Assembly (NCBI GenBank): GCA_963841445.1
Contig: CAWJCP010000002.1
Location: 744,001 to 808,000 of the forward strand
Direction of reading: 5' to 3'
DNA from: Mayfieldus sp963841445
GTDB taxonomy: Bacteria > Actinomycetota > Thermoleophilia > Solirubrobacterales > 70-9
Length of the DNA stretch: 64,000 nucleotides
Shown here: one piece after another, positions 1 through 9,727 of the stretch
How the letters are laid out: the number at the start of each line of letters is the position of its first letter
How positions within the stretch are numbered: position 1 is the stretch's first letter
Program-made: the position numbers and the translations under genes
Notes under the pieces: generated by a model
Database searches by the model: none
What the model was told of the DNA's origin: nothing
What the model saw: only the letters and a program-made list of their open reading frames with translations

Positions 1-314
1 GTGAAGAGGTCGTCGATCACGCCGCCCTGCTCGTTTGTCAGGCAGCTGTACTGGCTCCCGCCGATCTCGATCTTCGCGACGTCGTTGGAGAGGACGCGCT
101 GCAAGTAGGCGAGGGCGCCCGAGCCCTCGGTCTCGACCTCGCCCATATGAGAGACGTCGAAGATCCCGGCGTGGGTGCGCACGGCGACGTGCTCGGGCCT
201 GATCCCCTCGTATTCGACCGGCATCTCATAGCCCGCGAACGGGACCAGCTTCGCCCCGGCGGCCCGGTGGCGGTCGTACAGCGAGGTGTGCTTCAGCACG
301 CCGGCGGTGGCCAC
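1..314 (-). CDS. gcvT: Aminomethyltransferase (glycine cleavage T protein), N-terminal part, cut by window edge
   Basis: T protein of the glycine cleavage system. It takes the aminomethyl group from the lipoyl H protein and passes the methylene to tetrahydrofolate, releasing ammonia. About 104 codons are visible from a GTG start at 314. The start of the protein reads as a typical GcvT: an early LKHTSLYDRH stretch, then PFAGYEMPVEYEG, then FDVSHMGEVE, then QYSCLTNEQGGVIDDL near the edge. The rest lies outside the window. It is preceded by 148 bp after ftsZ in which I see no glycine riboswitch. The family call is firm. The GTG start is my choice because the conserved reading begins there and no ATG fits. 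Confidence 0.9.
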   Translation of the reverse strand, partial: MATAGVLKHTSLYDRHRAAGAKLVPFAGYEMPVEYEGIRPEHVAVRTHAGIFDVSHMGEVETEGSGALAYLQRVLSNDVAKIEIGGSQYSCLTNEQGGVIDDLF

Positions 315-462
315 CCAGTCAGGCTAGTTGAAGGAGCGCAGAGGTCGCGAAAACCGAGTCTGGCCAGGACGCAGGGAGGCCGACGCCGCGAGCGCACTGG
401 ATCGTGCGTGAGCTAGTCGGCCGACCGAGGACACCGCCAGACGACGGTTTGCAGCGGCCTGC

Positions 463-1545
463 TCAGTCTTGAAGAAACGTAGGGACGTCGATGTCGTCCT
501 CGTCGACCCGCAGGCTGCGCAGGTCGGTGTCCTCGGGTGAGACTCGACGGCGGCTGGCACGGCTGGCGCGCCGGACGCGCTGCGGCGTGCGGGCGAGAAG
601 CTCGAAGCCCTCGAACCCGGTCGCGATCACGGTCACGCGGACCTCGTCGCGCATCGACTGGTCGACGACCGAGCCGAAGATGATGTTGGCGTTGTCGTCG
701 GCCTCGTGTTGGACCAGCTGTGCGGCCTCGTTGACCTCGAAGAGCCCGAGGTCCTCGGGACCGGTGATGTTGAGAAGCATCCCGGTGGCGCCGTTTATCG
801 ACTCCTCGATCAACGGCGAGGTGATCGCCATCTTCGCGGCGTCGGCGGCGCGGCTCTCTCCCGAAGCGGTGCCGACGCCCATCAGCGCCGAGCCGGCGTC
901 GCGCATGATCGTGCGCACGTCGGCGAAGTCGAGGTTGATCAGGCCGGGGATCGTGATCAGGTCGGTGATCCCCTGCACGCCCTGGCGCAGGATGTCGTCG
1001 GCCATCCGGAACGCCTCCAGGACGCTCGTCCGCCGCTCGACCGCCTGCAGCAGCTTCTCGTTCGGGACGATGATCAGGGTGTCGACGTTCTGGCGCAGCT
1101 TCTCGATCCCCTCGAGCGCCTGCTGCATGCGGCGCTTGCCCTCGAACTCGAACGGCTTGGTGACCGCGCCGACGGTCAGCGCTCCGATCTCCTCCTTGGC
1201 GATCTCGGCGATCACCGGGGCGGCGCCGGTGCCGGTTCCGCCTCCCTCGCCGGCGGTCACGAAGACCATGTCGGCGCCCTTCAGCGCCTCCTTGATCTCG
1301 TCGCGACTCTCGGCCGCCGCGCCGGCGCCGACGTCCGGGTTGCCCCCTGCGCCAAGGCCTCGGGTCAGCTCGGAGCCGATCGAAAGCTTGATGTCTGCGT
1401 CACAGGCCTGCAGCGCCTGGGCATCGGTGTTCACGGCGACGAACTCGACGCCGCGGATGCCGGCGTCGACCATTCGGGACACCGCATTGGTGCCGCCGCC
1501 CCCAGCACCGACGACCTTGATCACCGCGAGGTAGGTGGATTCCAT
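463..1545 (-). CDS. ftsZ: Cell division protein FtsZ
   Basis: Tubulin-like GTPase that polymerises into the Z ring at mid-cell. It is 360 aa, short but within the family range. The N-terminal GTP-binding core carries the tubulin signature GGGTGTG at residues 101-107. The protein ends in DDIDVPTFLQD, the conserved C-terminal peptide that binds membrane anchors and partners. The ATG start at 1545 gives MESTYLAVIKVVGAGGGG, matching the usual FtsZ beginning. It is the last gene of the dcw run and has its own 307-bp upstream region with candidate promoters, so it can probably be expressed separately from the upstream mur genes. Confidence 0.98.
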   Translation of the reverse strand: MESTYLAVIKVVGAGGGGTNAVSRMVDAGIRGVEFVAVNTDAQALQACDADIKLSIGSELTRGLGAGGNPDVGAGAAAESRDEIKEALKGADMVFVTAGEGGGTGTGAAPVIAEIAKEEIGALTVGAVTKPFEFEGKRRMQQALEGIEKLRQNVDTLIIVPNEKLLQAVERRTSVLEAFRMADDILRQGVQGITDLITIPGLINLDFADVRTIMRDAGSALMGVGTASGESRAADAAKMAITSPLIEESINGATGMLLNITGPEDLGLFEVNEAAQLVQHEADDNANIIFGSVVDQSMRDEVRVTVIATGFEGFELLARTPQRVRRASRASRRRVSPEDTDLRSLRVDEDDIDVPTFLQD

Positions 1546-1647
1546 TTCCCGTTTGACCTGAACCGCTCGTTGAAGCCCTTGTTCCGTCCGAGGCTACAGC
1601 CATGCTTCAGGGTTGGCGTGGTTTGAGCCTTGTCGGAAATCGCGCCC

Positions 1648-1676
1648 AACGTAGGGCATTCCGGCCTCCCTGTCAA
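1648..1676 (-). promoter_or_regulatory. Candidate sigma-70-type promoter of ftsZ
   Basis: The -35 box is a perfect TTGACA at 1671-1676. The -10 box is TACGTT at 1648-1653 (TANNNT type), and the spacer is exactly 17 bp. The predicted transcript starts about 95 nt before the ftsZ ATG. Seen in sequence; activity is inferred. Confidence 0.55.
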
Positions 1677-1717
1677 CCGCTGGGAAGAGATTCTCCACGG
1701 CCGAGTCTCGATCCTGA

Positions 1718-1756
1718 GTCGAGGGTCTCCGCATTCTAACCCTGTGGTCGAGGGTT
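1718..1756 (-). repeat. AACCCT/AGGGTT inverted repeat with a second half-site, upstream of ftsZ
   Basis: AACCCT (1738-1743) and AGGGTT (1751-1756) form a perfect 6-bp inverted repeat with a 7-nt spacer. GTCGAGGGT occurs twice, at 1718-1726 and 1747-1755. The inverted repeat abuts and overlaps a TAGAAT -10 box on the minus strand, which is a plausible position for an operator. The binding protein is unknown. Confidence 0.4.
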
Positions 1757-1852
1757 GCGCACCGAACGGCTCCTGCGCCGCCGCCGGGCCGGGTAATCCG
1801 CATGCGCATGCGGTTTCTCGACCTGCGGCCGCGCAGCGCCCCGGGCGCTCGA

Positions 1853-2625
1853 TCAGCCGCTGGAGATCGGAGGCGGAGTGTGTCCGACTCCGCCGACCGC
1901 CGGACGACGCGGGATCGACAGGTCTACATAATCGAGCGGCCCCAGGTTTGGGTCGGAGAGCACCGCCGCGGCGGCCGCCCATTTCTCCCCCGCTTGGCTC
2001 GGGCTGGCAAACAGCAGATCGACCCCGCCATCGAGCGCGACTCCGATTCCGTTGCGGCCGTTGAAGGTGTGGTCCACATATCGCAGCAGGGACTTCGGGG
2101 CGGCACCGAGGATCTGCGCCTGCTCGAGGATCGTGCCCCCGACCCAGGAGCCCTTCGGGGCCGAGGAGAGCGGCAGCCGCGGGAGCCGGTCCTGGCCGAC
2201 CGGCACACCGCGCATGACTCGCCCGTCGCCGGCGATGCCCAGCGCGCCGGAGCCGTCCCCGATCGTCGCGACCGGAGTCCGCTTGGTCACCTTCACGGTC
2301 AGGGTGCTGGGGAAGGTGGGGTCAACGCTGAGATCGGCAACGGTCGGGAACGGCCGGGCCGCCCTGACCAGCGCCGCGCGGCGGACGTGAAGCGTCGTCA
2401 TCCCCGTCCCGGTGTCGGTCAGCGCGTTCTCCAGCCGCTGGTCGAGCTTGCCCTTGCCGATCCCCTCCACCTTCACCGTCTTCACGGCAACCAGCGAGGA
2501 ATCGCGGAACCAGAGCGTGTAGCCGGCGATCAGCGCCACGGCGAGCACCGCGAGCATGACGGCGCGACGCCGCAACAGTCGAATCCGCATCCGGGTCCGC
2601 GCTGGCAGGGCAACCGAGGCCCCGC

Positions 2626-2629
<4 letters not shown>
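1853..2629 (-). CDS. ftsQ: Cell division protein FtsQ/DivIB
   Basis: Bitopic divisome protein that links FtsB/FtsL to the rest of the septal machinery. It has a short basic N-terminus, one membrane segment (AVMLAVLAVALIAGYTLWF, roughly residues 25-43 from the GTG start), then a POTRA-like domain starting at VKTVKVEG and the FtsQ beta domain. It is about 258 aa. I chose the GTG at 2629 because its GTGA overlaps the murB stop by 4 nt, as at most junctions here. An ATG at 2641 would add four residues. The C-terminus is Pro-rich (GHTPPPISSG). Confidence 0.85.
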
Positions 2630-3540
<911 letters not shown>

Positions 3541-3541
3541 G

Positions 3542-4834
3542 TCACGATCCCGCAAGGCGGTCGGCGAGCTCGAATATGTCACCGGCCCCGATCGTGACGA
3601 GGAGATCGCCCTCACCGAGCCGCGGGGCCAGGGCAGCCTCGGCGCGCTCGGCGTCGACCAGCCACCAGACCTGCGCCCCCCCGGCTCGATCGGCGGCCGC
3701 CCTGGCGACCTGAATCCCGCTGACGCCCTCGTGCGCGCCGACCGGCTGCTCGCGCGCTGCGTAGACCTCGAGCACGCCGACCTCGTCGGCGATCGAGAGC
3801 GCGGCGCCAAAGTCCTCGGCCAACGCCCTGGTACGCGAGTACAGATGCGGCTGGAACACAGCCAGCAGGCGTCGGGGACCGAGCTCCCGAAGCGCCTCCA
3901 GCGCCGCCCGCACCTCGGTTGGGTGATGCGCGTAGTCGTCATATATGCGGGCGCCCGAATGGGTGCCCTTGAGCTCCAGCCGCCGCCGCACCCCCGGGAA
4001 GTCGTGAAGCGATGCCGCCGCTTCGTCGACGTCGAAGCCGGCGAGCTGCACGGCGGCCAGCGCCGCGCGAGCGTTGAGCAGGTTGTGGCGGCCGGGGACC
4101 GCAAGGGTCAGCGCCGGTCCCGGCGAGCCCTCGTCGAAGCGCAGCGGGCCCGCCGCGACGGGCCCCAAATCGACACCCGGCCCGACCGCGACCCCCTCGG
4201 CCTCGCCGGCGAAGCCCCCGAACGCTTCCCGGAGCTCGGCGATCGAGCTCCAGCGCGAGTGATGGTCCATCTCGACGTTGGTGACCACGGCGACCTCGGG
4301 GCGCAGCCGTAGAAAGCTTGCATCGCTCTCGTCGGCCTCGGCGACGACCCACTCCCCCACCCCCCAGGCGGCGTTGGCATCCTCGCCGTCGGGCCCGGCG
4401 CCGGGCAGCTCGCCACCGAGGAAGAAGGCGGGGTCGGCGCCCGCGGCGCGCAGCGCCCAGACGACCATTGCGGTCGTCGTCGTCTTCCCGTGCGTGCCGG
4501 CGATCGCGAGCAGCCGCCGCTCCGCGCAAAGCTCGGCGAGCAGCTCACCGCGATGAATGACGGGCTGGCCGCGCTCGCGGGCAAGGGTCAGCTCCGGATT
4601 CTGGCTGTCGATCGCCGTCGAGACGACCACCTCTGCATCCCCGGGCAGGTTCTCCGCCGAGTGCCGGGTCGCCGGCTCCAGCCCCGCGGCACGCAAACGC
4701 TCCATGTATGTGGACTCGGCGCGGTCGCTGCCACTGACCGCGGCGCCGAGCTGATGGCAGACCAGGGCCAATCCGCTCATCCCGGCGCCACCGATGCCGA
4801 TGAAGTGCAGGGTTCGGTCATCCCATCCGGGCAT
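3542..4834 (-). CDS. murC: UDP-N-acetylmuramate--L-alanine ligase MurC
   Basis: ATP-dependent cytoplasmic ligase that adds the first amino acid of the stem peptide. It is 430 aa. FIGIGGAGMSGLA (residues 11-23) is the UDP-MurNAc-binding Rossmann loop. GTHGKTT (113-119) is the ATP P-loop. EADESDASF and TNVEMDHHSRW follow in the central domain, and DDYAHHPTEV marks the start of the C-terminal domain. The ATG at 4834 overlaps the murG stop (ATGA), which fixes the start. Confidence 0.97.
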   Translation of the reverse strand: MPGWDDRTLHFIGIGGAGMSGLALVCHQLGAAVSGSDRAESTYMERLRAAGLEPATRHSAENLPGDAEVVVSTAIDSQNPELTLARERGQPVIHRGELLAELCAERRLLAIAGTHGKTTTTAMVVWALRAAGADPAFFLGGELPGAGPDGEDANAAWGVGEWVVAEADESDASFLRLRPEVAVVTNVEMDHHSRWSSIAELREAFGGFAGEAEGVAVGPGVDLGPVAAGPLRFDEGSPGPALTLAVPGRHNLLNARAALAAVQLAGFDVDEAAASLHDFPGVRRRLELKGTHSGARIYDDYAHHPTEVRAALEALRELGPRRLLAVFQPHLYSRTRALAEDFGAALSIADEVGVLEVYAAREQPVGAHEGVSGIQVARAAADRAGGAQVWWLVDAERAEAALAPRLGEGDLLVTIGAGDIFELADRLAGS

Positions 4835-5952
4835 CAGTCGTCTCCCCGGTCCGCGTCGCTGCCCCGCCGTGATGCGGCCGCTTCGAGAACCTCGGCTGCG
4901 ATCCGCGCCGCCGCGTCCGGCATCGCCAGCGAGCGCGACGCCGCCGCCATTCGCTCGAGCCGCTCGCGGTCTTCGAGCAGCTCACTCGCGAGCTCGCGCA
5001 GCCGCGCCGGGTCGAGCTCGGAGTCGGCGATAGCGAGCGCCGCCCCGGCTCGCGTCATCCACTCGGCGTTGGTCGCCTGATGGTCAGCCGTGGCGTGCGG
5101 ATAGGGGACCAGCAGGGCCGGCCTGCCGGCGGCGGCGAACTCGAATATCGAGCCGCCGGCGCGGCCGAGGACCAGGTCGCAGGCGGCGAGCACGTCGCCG
5201 AGGTCCGGCTCGTACTTCAAAAGCGTGTATCGGAGGGACTCCCCTCGCAGACGCTCGCGCATCGCCGGGTAGTCGCGGCTGCCCGCCACGTGGAGGACGT
5301 GGAACTCGCGATCGCCGTCACCCCCGAAGGCGGCAAGCGCCGCCTCGTTGATCGAGTGCGCGCCCTGGCTGCCGCCAACCACGGCGAGACACGGCGTCGC
5401 CGGGTCGATTCCGAAACGCCGCCGTGCCGACTCGCGAGATGCACTCAGGACCGCGGCCGGGACCGGTCGGCCGGTGACCAGGTAGCGCTCCCCGTCTCGC
5501 CCCGGGATCGGAAAGGCGAGGCAGATCTTGCGCGCCCGCTTTGCGAGCAGTCGATTGGCCAGACCCAGATGGCTGTCGGCCTCGGTCAACACCAGCGGCA
5601 GCCGCAGCGCGATGGCCGCGAGTCCCGCCGGACCGGCCACATAGCCGCCTCCTCCCAGCACCGCGTCGGCGCCGCGCTGGCGCAGCAGCCGCCGCGCCGC
5701 CGGCACCGAGGCCGCCGCACGGGCGACCGCCCGCCCGGCCTTCAGCGGATTGCGACGGTCGAGGCCGCTCACGCTGAGGTAGTCGATCTCGAGACCAGCC
5801 GCGGGAACGAGCCGTGCCTCGGCTCGGTCGCGGGTCCCGATGAAGGAGACCTCAGCGCCCCCGGCCCGAAGCTCGGCGGCGACCGCCATGGCCGGCACGA
5901 CGTGTCCGGCGGTCCCGCCCGCGGCTATCACGACCCTTGGCACGGCGCTCAT
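4834..5952 (-). CDS. murG: UDP-GlcNAc:undecaprenyl-PP-MurNAc-pentapeptide GlcNAc transferase MurG
   Basis: Membrane-associated GT28 transferase that converts lipid I to lipid II. It is 372 aa. It has the N-terminal glycine loop AAGGTAGHVVPA, then VLGGGGYVAGPAGLAA, and the C-terminal UDP-GlcNAc site around VVGGSQGAHSINEA and RAGGSIFEFAAAGRPALLVP. I start it at MSAVPRVVIAAGG (5952). An in-frame ATG 16 codons upstream would run further back over the ftsW end. Its stop overlaps the murC start. Confidence 0.95.
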   Translation of the reverse strand: MSAVPRVVIAAGGTAGHVVPAMAVAAELRAGGAEVSFIGTRDRAEARLVPAAGLEIDYLSVSGLDRRNPLKAGRAVARAAASVPAARRLLRQRGADAVLGGGGYVAGPAGLAAIALRLPLVLTEADSHLGLANRLLAKRARKICLAFPIPGRDGERYLVTGRPVPAAVLSASRESARRRFGIDPATPCLAVVGGSQGAHSINEAALAAFGGDGDREFHVLHVAGSRDYPAMRERLRGESLRYTLLKYEPDLGDVLAACDLVLGRAGGSIFEFAAAGRPALLVPYPHATADHQATNAEWMTRAGAALAIADSELDPARLRELASELLEDRERLERMAAASRSLAMPDAAARIAAEVLEAAASRRGSDADRGDD

Positions 5953-7200
5953 CGCTCCTTCCACGCGGGCTAGAGCGCCCGCCATCGAGGACCCGCAGTC
6001 TGCCAGCGCCCGGCGGCGCCTTGCTGGCCGCGGCGCCCCGCTCGTTGGCTCGCGCGATGTTGAGCAGCAGGCCGACGGCGGCGAGGCTGACCAGCAGGCT
6101 GCTGTTTCCATAGGAGACGAACGGGAGCGGGACGCCGGTCAGCGGCGCCAGGCCCATGACCGCGAAGAGGTTGAGCACCGCCTGGGAGAGGATCAGCGAG
6201 GTGAGTCCGGCGGCGAGCAGCCTTTCCGTAGTGGTCCTTGGCGCGCTGGGCGGTCCGGAATCCCGCGTAGCCGAAGAGCCCGAAGAGCCCGACCAGGCCC
6301 ATGATCCCGACCATCCCGAGCTCCTCGCCGATCACCGCGGCGATCATGTCCGTGTGGGCCTCGGGCAGGTAATAGGCCTTCTGCACGCCGTCTCCGAGGC
6401 CGACCCCGAAGATGCCGCCCGAGCCGAGCGCGATCTTCGCCTGCGCGGCCTGAAAGCCGGCGCCGGCGGCGTCGGCCCCGGGATGCAAGAAGCCGGTCAG
6501 GCGCGCGGTCCGGTAGGGCTCGAAGAGGATCGCGAGCAGGGTCAGGCCGCCGACAACCGCCGCGATCTTCGCCAGGTCGCTGGCCCGGGCGCCCGCGGCG
6601 ATCAGCGTCGCCGCGACCGCGAACAGGGCGACGATTGCCGACCCGAGGTCCGGCTCCATCACGATCAGCAGGCAGGCGAACGCCGTCAGCAGCAGGTAGG
6701 GCAGCATGCCCTCGATGCTGCGCGAGCGCTTCGGCTTCTCGGACAGCAGATAGGCCCCGTAGAGCACCAGCGCGAACTTGGCGATCTCCGAAGGCTGGAT
6801 CTGCACGAACCCGGAGCCGATCCAGCGCTGGGCTCCGTTGGCGCTGCTGCCGATCCCGAGCACGATCACGAGCAGGAAGAGGGAGCCACCGAGCAGCGCC
6901 GGGGTCAGGCGGCGAAGCGTCGGGACCCCGCCGACCGCGAGAAAGCGCATGATCAGCAACCCGGCGACCCCGAAGAGCACCGTCCGCTTGAGGAAGAAAG
7001 CGCTGTTCGAAAGGCCTCCATCGCTGAGCACCTGCGTCGTCGAGCTGGCCGAGAACACCATCACGGCCCCGAACGCGAGCAGGCAGAGGGTCGCGGTCAG
7101 CATCAGCGAGTACTCCGAGGGCCCACCGCTGGCTGTCGCGCGCGGCAGCGAGGCCTGCTTGGACCGCGCCCTTCCCGTTGACGCGGCGGCCGCTGCTCAT
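5852..7200 (-). CDS. ftsW: Lipid II polymerase FtsW (SEDS family), reading frame interrupted
   Basis: Septal peptidoglycan glycosyltransferase that partners with FtsI, with about 10 membrane segments. From 7103 the frame reads MLTATLCLLAFGAVMVFSAS and continues through QRWIGSGFVQIQPSE and AHTDMIAAVIGEELG to AQRAKDHYGK. The homologous reading then jumps to another frame near 6221-6227 (a GGAAAGG run) and continues LNLFAVMGLAPLTGVPLPFVSYGNSS to about 5980. A likely true start is the ATG at 7200, which overlaps the murD stop (ATGA), but it needs a second shift before 7103. The exact C-terminus is uncertain because this frame runs on to 5852 inside murG. The gene is essential, so sequencing indels are the simpler explanation. 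Confidence 0.85.
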
Positions 7201-8585
7201 TGCTCGCCCACCGCGAGACCCGCGACGGTGACCCGGAAGGCCTCGCCGCGCTGCTCGTAGTCGAGGAAGTCGTCAAAGCTCGCGCAGGCGGGTGAGAGCA
7301 GCACGGTCTCCCCGGGCACTGCCTCGGCCGCCGCCTGGGCCACCGCGTCCTCGAGCCCGCCGCAGCGCTTAAGCGGCACGCCCGAAGGCTGCAGCGACGC
7401 GGCGAGCTGCTCGGCGGCCTCACCGATCAGATAGCAGCCTGAGCAGCGCTCGCGAACCGGCTCGATCAGCGGCGCGAAGGACTCGCCCTTCGGCCGCCCG
7501 CCGAGGATCGCCCGCACGCCGCCGCCGAAGGCCGAAAGGGCCGCCACCGCGGCACTCACGTTGGTCGCCTTGGAGTCGTTGTAGAAGGCCACCCCGCCGA
7601 GCTCGCCGACCCGCTCGAGGCGATGTGGAAGCCCGCTGAACGAGCGCAGCCCCTCGCGGACCGCCTCGACGTCGAGCCCCAGCGCCAGCGCCGCGGCCGC
7701 GGCGGCCATCGCGTTGCGAAGGTTGTGCTCGCCAGGCAGACCGACTTCACCGGCCTCGATCAGCTGCTCGCCGTTCCAGAAGATCGTCCCCTGCGAGAGC
7801 GAGACCTCGCAGTCGGGGTCGGCGCCGACGCAGAAGGGCACCCGGCGCGCACAGCCGCCGAGATCTCGGCCCCGCAGCGCCGCCTCGTCAGCGTTGTAGA
7901 CGGCGACGTCGTCGTTTCCCTGCTGCGCGAAGATGCGCAGCTTCGCGGCCAGGTACTCGGCCTCGGTCGGGTGGCGGTCGAGGTGGTCCGGCGCGAGGTT
8001 GAGGAAGATCCCGCACTCGGGGGCGAACAGCTCCGCGTCCTCGAGCTGGAAACTCGAGCACTCGCAGACCACGGTGACGTCCTCGTCGAGCTCGCCGGCG
8101 AATCTCGACAGCGGCGTGCCGACGTTGCCGGCCACCGCGACCGGCTCAGCGGCGGCCCGGTAGAGCTCGCCGATCAGCTCCGCGGTGGTCGTCTTGCCGT
8201 TCGTGCCGGTGATGGCGACGAAGCGATTCGGGATCGCCCGCCAGGCCAGCTCCAGCTCCCCGACCACGTCGATGCCGCGCTCCCGGGCAGCGGCGATCAC
8301 CGCCGCCTGGTTGGGCACGCCGGGGCTCTTGACCACCGTCTTCACCCCGTCGAGCAGATCGACTCCGTCCGCATCCAGGTTCACTTCGACGCCTGCCTCG
8401 GCAAGCCTGTCGGCCCCCTCCGGGTGGCCGGAATCGACCCCTCTCACCTGCTCGCCACGACCAACGAGCAGCCGCGCAGCGGCGCTTCCCGAACGCGCCA
8501 GCCCGACGACCAAGAAGGGACCGTCGGGGAGCGGCGGCCGGGGCTTGAGCGGCGGTGGGCCCACACAGCTATCTTCGCCCGCCAC
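7197..8585 (-). CDS. murD: UDP-N-acetylmuramoyl-L-alanine--D-glutamate ligase MurD
   Basis: Adds D-glutamate to UDP-MurNAc-L-Ala in the cytoplasm. It is about 462 aa from the chosen GTG. FLVVGLARSGSAAARLL is the UDP-binding N-terminal loop, ITGTNGKTTTAELIG the P-loop, LNLAPDHLDRHPT the central-domain motif, and FYNDSKATNVSAAVAAL the C-terminal domain motif. The frame is open far upstream over mraY by chance, so the start is not fixed. The GTG at 8585 follows a GGGGGG-rich stretch and gives a normal length. A 167-bp gap to mraY holds no recognisable gene. Confidence 0.93.
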   Translation of the reverse strand: MAGEDSCVGPPPLKPRPPLPDGPFLVVGLARSGSAAARLLVGRGEQVRGVDSGHPEGADRLAEAGVEVNLDADGVDLLDGVKTVVKSPGVPNQAAVIAAARERGIDVVGELELAWRAIPNRFVAITGTNGKTTTAELIGELYRAAAEPVAVAGNVGTPLSRFAGELDEDVTVVCECSSFQLEDAELFAPECGIFLNLAPDHLDRHPTEAEYLAAKLRIFAQQGNDDVAVYNADEAALRGRDLGGCARRVPFCVGADPDCEVSLSQGTIFWNGEQLIEAGEVGLPGEHNLRNAMAAAAAALALGLDVEAVREGLRSFSGLPHRLERVGELGGVAFYNDSKATNVSAAVAALSAFGGGVRAILGGRPKGESFAPLIEPVRERCSGCYLIGEAAEQLAASLQPSGVPLKRCGGLEDAVAQAAAEAVPGETVLLSPACASFDDFLDYEQRGEAFRVTVAGLAVGEQ

Positions 8586-8752
8586 GCACGCCCCCCTGCC
8601 TGGGCGGCAGCCGCGGCCCCGGCGAGCCAGCACTCTCCGGGGCCCAGCCTGGCATCGAGTCCCTGCCCGGAGGGGCCTACCACTGGTAGCCCCCGCATCG
8701 AAGGGCGGGTTAGATACCCATGCGGTCCCTAAGTCGCCCCGCCACTCCCGGG

Positions 8753-9727
8753 CTAGCGGCCGATCGACTGCTGGTAGAGCGTGAAGCCGATCCCCGAGCA
8801 GACCGCGGCGATGATCCAGAAGCGCAGCATGATCTTGGTCTCCGACCAGGCCAGCATCTCGAAGTGATGGTGAAGCGGCGCCATCAGCAGCACCCGGCGC
8901 CGGAAGGTCTTGAAGGCGAAGACCTGGATCGCGACCGAGAGCGCCTCGATCACGAAGATCCCGCCGATGATGATCAGCAGCACCTCGGTCTGGGTCATCA
9001 CCGCGAGCGCGCCGATCGCACCGCCGAGCCCGAGCGAGCCGGTGTCGCCCATGAAGATCGAGGCCGGGAAGGCGTTGAACCAGAGAAAGCCGATGCAGGC
9101 CCCGACCAGGGTCGAGGAGAGCAGCGCCAGGTCCTGCTGGTCGTTGGTCACGAAGGTGATCGCGGTGTAGGCGAGCAGCACGATCGCGCAGGAGCCGGCG
9201 GCCAGCCCGTCGAGCCCGTCGGTGAGGTTGACGCCGTTCGAGGCGCCGGCAACGACGAGGAAGACGAGCATGAAGTAGAGCACCGGGCCGATGTGGAGGC
9301 TGGCGTCGGAGATCCGGAAATCGATGTTCGGCTGCAGCCCGACGTAGTGACGGGCCACGTACCAGAGGCCGAGCGCGAGGAGCAGCTGCACCGCAAGCTT
9401 CCAGCGCGCCGAGAGGCCGAGCGAGCGGCGCTTGACGATCTTCAGGAAGTCGTCGGCGAACCCGAGCGTCGCCGAGAGCATCGCGACCCCGAAGACGGCC
9501 ATGCTTTGCCAATCGCGGTCGGAGAGCACCAGGTAGGGCACGCAGATCGAGGCGAAGACGATCAGCCCGCCCATCGTCGGGGTGCCGGCCTTCGCGTGGT
9601 GCTCCTGCGGGCCCTCCTCGCGGATGTGCTGGCCGAACTCCTTGAGGCGCAGGTACTCGATGAACTTCGGGCCCAGGAAGATGCAGATCAGCATCGCCGC
9701 CATCCCGGCGATCAGGACCTCCCCCAT
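8753..9727 (-). CDS. mraY: Phospho-N-acetylmuramoyl-pentapeptide transferase MraY
   Basis: Polytopic membrane enzyme that makes lipid I from UDP-MurNAc-pentapeptide and undecaprenyl phosphate. It is 324 aa. Diagnostic stretches are GTPTMGGLIV, the acidic GFADDFLKI, NLTDGLDGLAAG, FMGDTGSLGLGGA and MAPLHHHFEMLAWSETK. Its ATG overlaps the murF stop at 9727 (ATGA). Confidence 0.98.
   Translation of the reverse strand: MGEVLIAGMAAMLICIFLGPKFIEYLRLKEFGQHIREEGPQEHHAKAGTPTMGGLIVFASICVPYLVLSDRDWQSMAVFGVAMLSATLGFADDFLKIVKRRSLGLSARWKLAVQLLLALGLWYVARHYVGLQPNIDFRISDASLHIGPVLYFMLVFLVVAGASNGVNLTDGLDGLAAGSCAIVLLAYTAITFVTNDQQDLALLSSTLVGACIGFLWFNAFPASIFMGDTGSLGLGGAIGALAVMTQTEVLLIIIGGIFVIEALSVAIQVFAFKTFRRRVLLMAPLHHHFEMLAWSETKIMLRFWIIAAVCSGIGFTLYQQSIGR

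Larger units (their letters stand above)
1546..1852 (-). promoter_or_regulatory. ftsQ-ftsZ intergenic region with ftsZ promoters
   Basis: This is the only large gap inside the dcw cluster (307 bp). On the minus strand it holds a TTGACA box (1671-1676), 17 bp, then TACGTT (1648-1653). A second -10-like TAGAAT (1733-1738) lies further upstream. A run of inverted and direct repeats of ACCCTCGAC surrounds the second one. No coding signal consistent with the neighbours is seen. The most likely role is transcription of ftsZ. Confidence 0.6.

Noticed and set aside
315..462. Possible glycine riboswitch before gcvT
   Set aside because: No conserved aptamer core or tandem structure could be recognised in the 148 bp.
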